This document shows, piece by piece, positions 33,086 to 34,323 of a DNA stretch of 34,323 bases. The DNA is from Desulfobulbaceae bacterium (lineage in GTDB: Bacteria > Desulfobacterota > Desulfobulbia > Desulfobulbales > Desulfobulbaceae): assembly GCA_024763055.1 (NCBI GenBank), contig JANTGH010000022.1:1-34323 (forward strand). The letters are read 5' to 3'. Numbering within the stretch: the stretch's first letter is position 1; the number at the start of each line of letters is the position of its first letter. Both the position numbers and the translations under genes were made by a program. The notes under the pieces were generated by a model that was not told the DNA's origin, did not search any database, and saw only the letters and a program-made list of their open reading frames with translations.

Positions 33086-34066
33086 CTATTGGACAGAATC
33101 AAGATAATGCTCTACCACAAACTTGAAACCATACTCATCATTATACTGCGGGTCCTGGCGAGCCTTTTCCAAAAATTGTATTGCCTCGGGTGTGCCCAGG
33201 TCACCAATTGATTTAAGAGCCATAAATCGATCTATGTCATTAAATTCAGCATATTTTTCTTTCAGGAAATCTAAAGTATCTTCCCTGCCTATCATCCCGA
33301 AGGCGGATAGAGCACATGCCCTGATAAGGGTGTCATTATTTTCTGTGAATGGCTTGAGGTAATCAATTGCTTTTGGATTATTTGACTGTCCAAGCTCTAA
33401 AACCGTTAAATAAGCATTTGGCGCTGATGAGCCGACTTTATGTTCAGCATTTGCATTCAATTCACTGAGCTGGGTGTCGTTCATATGATAATGAAGTGCA
33501 AGACGATTTACTTTGGCGGCTATACCTTTAATCAAGATGGCTGCCGGCATATCAAAACAAGGAACCTGAACCTCATCCATTGACCAAACCGGTGTTTTAC
33601 CATAAACAAAAAAAGATCTGACCGGCTCATTTGAATTGGCATCTTTAATAGTCCCGGAGAAAAAATGATACGCAATATACGGGTGAAAAGCTGATGTTCT
33701 TGAATTTACTATCTGATATTTCGTTACTGTCAATATGGCATCAGCAGAATCTTTTTGTTTGTCATCTGTTGTAAATTTCACTGCAATATCATGTGATGCA
33801 AATTCTTTTTCCAACGCCTGCGCCAGCCAGGAAACAGGGTCATCCACATTACCAATTTTTAAATCAATACCCGCCAACCCTGTCATGCCCTTAATGAATC
33901 TCTTGTCTTGTCGATTATCGTAAACATAAACAAGATGCTGTTTATTTGTATTGTTTTCGTATCGGGCAATGGAGCTCATCGGTGGGTTAAGATTGTATTT
34001 CAGGGAACATCCCGTAAGGACAAATCCAATTAAAAAAATAATTGGTAACTTCATTAACTGTCTCAT
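33086..34066 (-). CDS. Lipoprotein with C-terminal HEAT-like repeats
   Basis: Lipobox FVLTGCSLKY; C-terminal HEAT-like helices AIDYLKPFTENNDTLIRACALSAFGMIGREDTLDFLKEKYAEFNDIDRFMALKSIGDLGTPEAIQFLEKA. Confidence 0.75.
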   Translation of the reverse strand: MRQLMKLPIIFLIGFVLTGCSLKYNLNPPMSSIARYENNTNKQHLVYVYDNRQDKRFIKGMTGLAGIDLKIGNVDDPVSWLAQALEKEFASHDIAVKFTTDDKQKDSADAILTVTKYQIVNSRTSAFHPYIAYHFFSGTIKDANSNEPVRSFFVYGKTPVWSMDEVQVPCFDMPAAILIKGIAAKVNRLALHYHMNDTQLSELNANAEHKVGSSAPNAYLTVLELGQSNNPKAIDYLKPFTENNDTLIRACALSAFGMIGREDTLDFLKEKYAEFNDIDRFMALKSIGDLGTPEAIQFLEKARQDPQYNDEYGFKFVVEHYLDSVQ

Positions 34067-34226
34067 CTTTTGACTCCTTTTTTGATCTGTATCTATTGGG
34101 TTTTTCCCATCTAACTAATAAAAATCCACCCCCCAAAGAAGGTGATATTGAGTTAAGCCCAAAGGGATTTTGTTTATTGATAGGCGATGAATACCGATCA
34201 AGAAACCTTCCGTCAAGCAATTCAAG

Positions 34227-34323
34227 TTTGATGGCGTCGTAAAAACTTCGATCTACTGCGTCGTGTGTCCTGTGGCGATTCTCAACATACTACATGTATA
34301 GTTAAGACCCGCCACAGAACACT
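34227..34323 (-). repeat. Right copy of the 97-bp terminal inverted repeat
   Basis: Exact reverse complement of 1-97; identity stops after catcaaa (tga versus ctt). Confidence 0.95.

Overview
The window appears to come from a Desulfobacterota-like (delta-proteobacterial) chromosome; that lineage is inferred from gene content only. Left flank, all +: housekeeping genes psd, pssA, rsmD, coaD and a compact Rieske/cytochrome b pair. Next is a three-gene signalling block: OmpR-type regulator, LysM/FecR/FN3-like envelope protein, and CHASE2 histidine kinase. The centre is an 11.1-kb ORF (9818-20923) encoding a 3701-aa surface-type protein. It has an N-terminal LEPR-XLL-like motif (LLLEQLEDRIFLSA), an acidic low-complexity region, DUF11-type modules in an alternating A/B pattern, 12 SdrD B-like repeats with Asp-rich Ca-type loops, a Pro-rich linker and a unique C-terminal domain. 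A tightly packed co-directional operon follows: TolC-like outer-membrane protein, HlyD-like adaptor, DUF3467-like protein, GAF-like/HlyD fusion, PqqD-like/M50 protease/HlyD fusion, then a YdbH-YnbE-YdbL triad. No ABC-transporter ATPase is visible in the window. The strongest candidate for an undescribed system is therefore a giant-protein export/display locus using an OMF, three HlyD-type adaptors (one GAF-linked, one protease-linked) and an AsmA-like YdbH bridge. Right flank, all -: enoyl-CoA hydratase, cupin, flavodoxin-family protein and a HEAT-repeat lipoprotein. A perfect 97-bp inverted repeat sits at the two window ends, and REP-like elements occur upstream of psd and of the giant gene. 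All family assignments come from motif recognition by eye; no searches were run.
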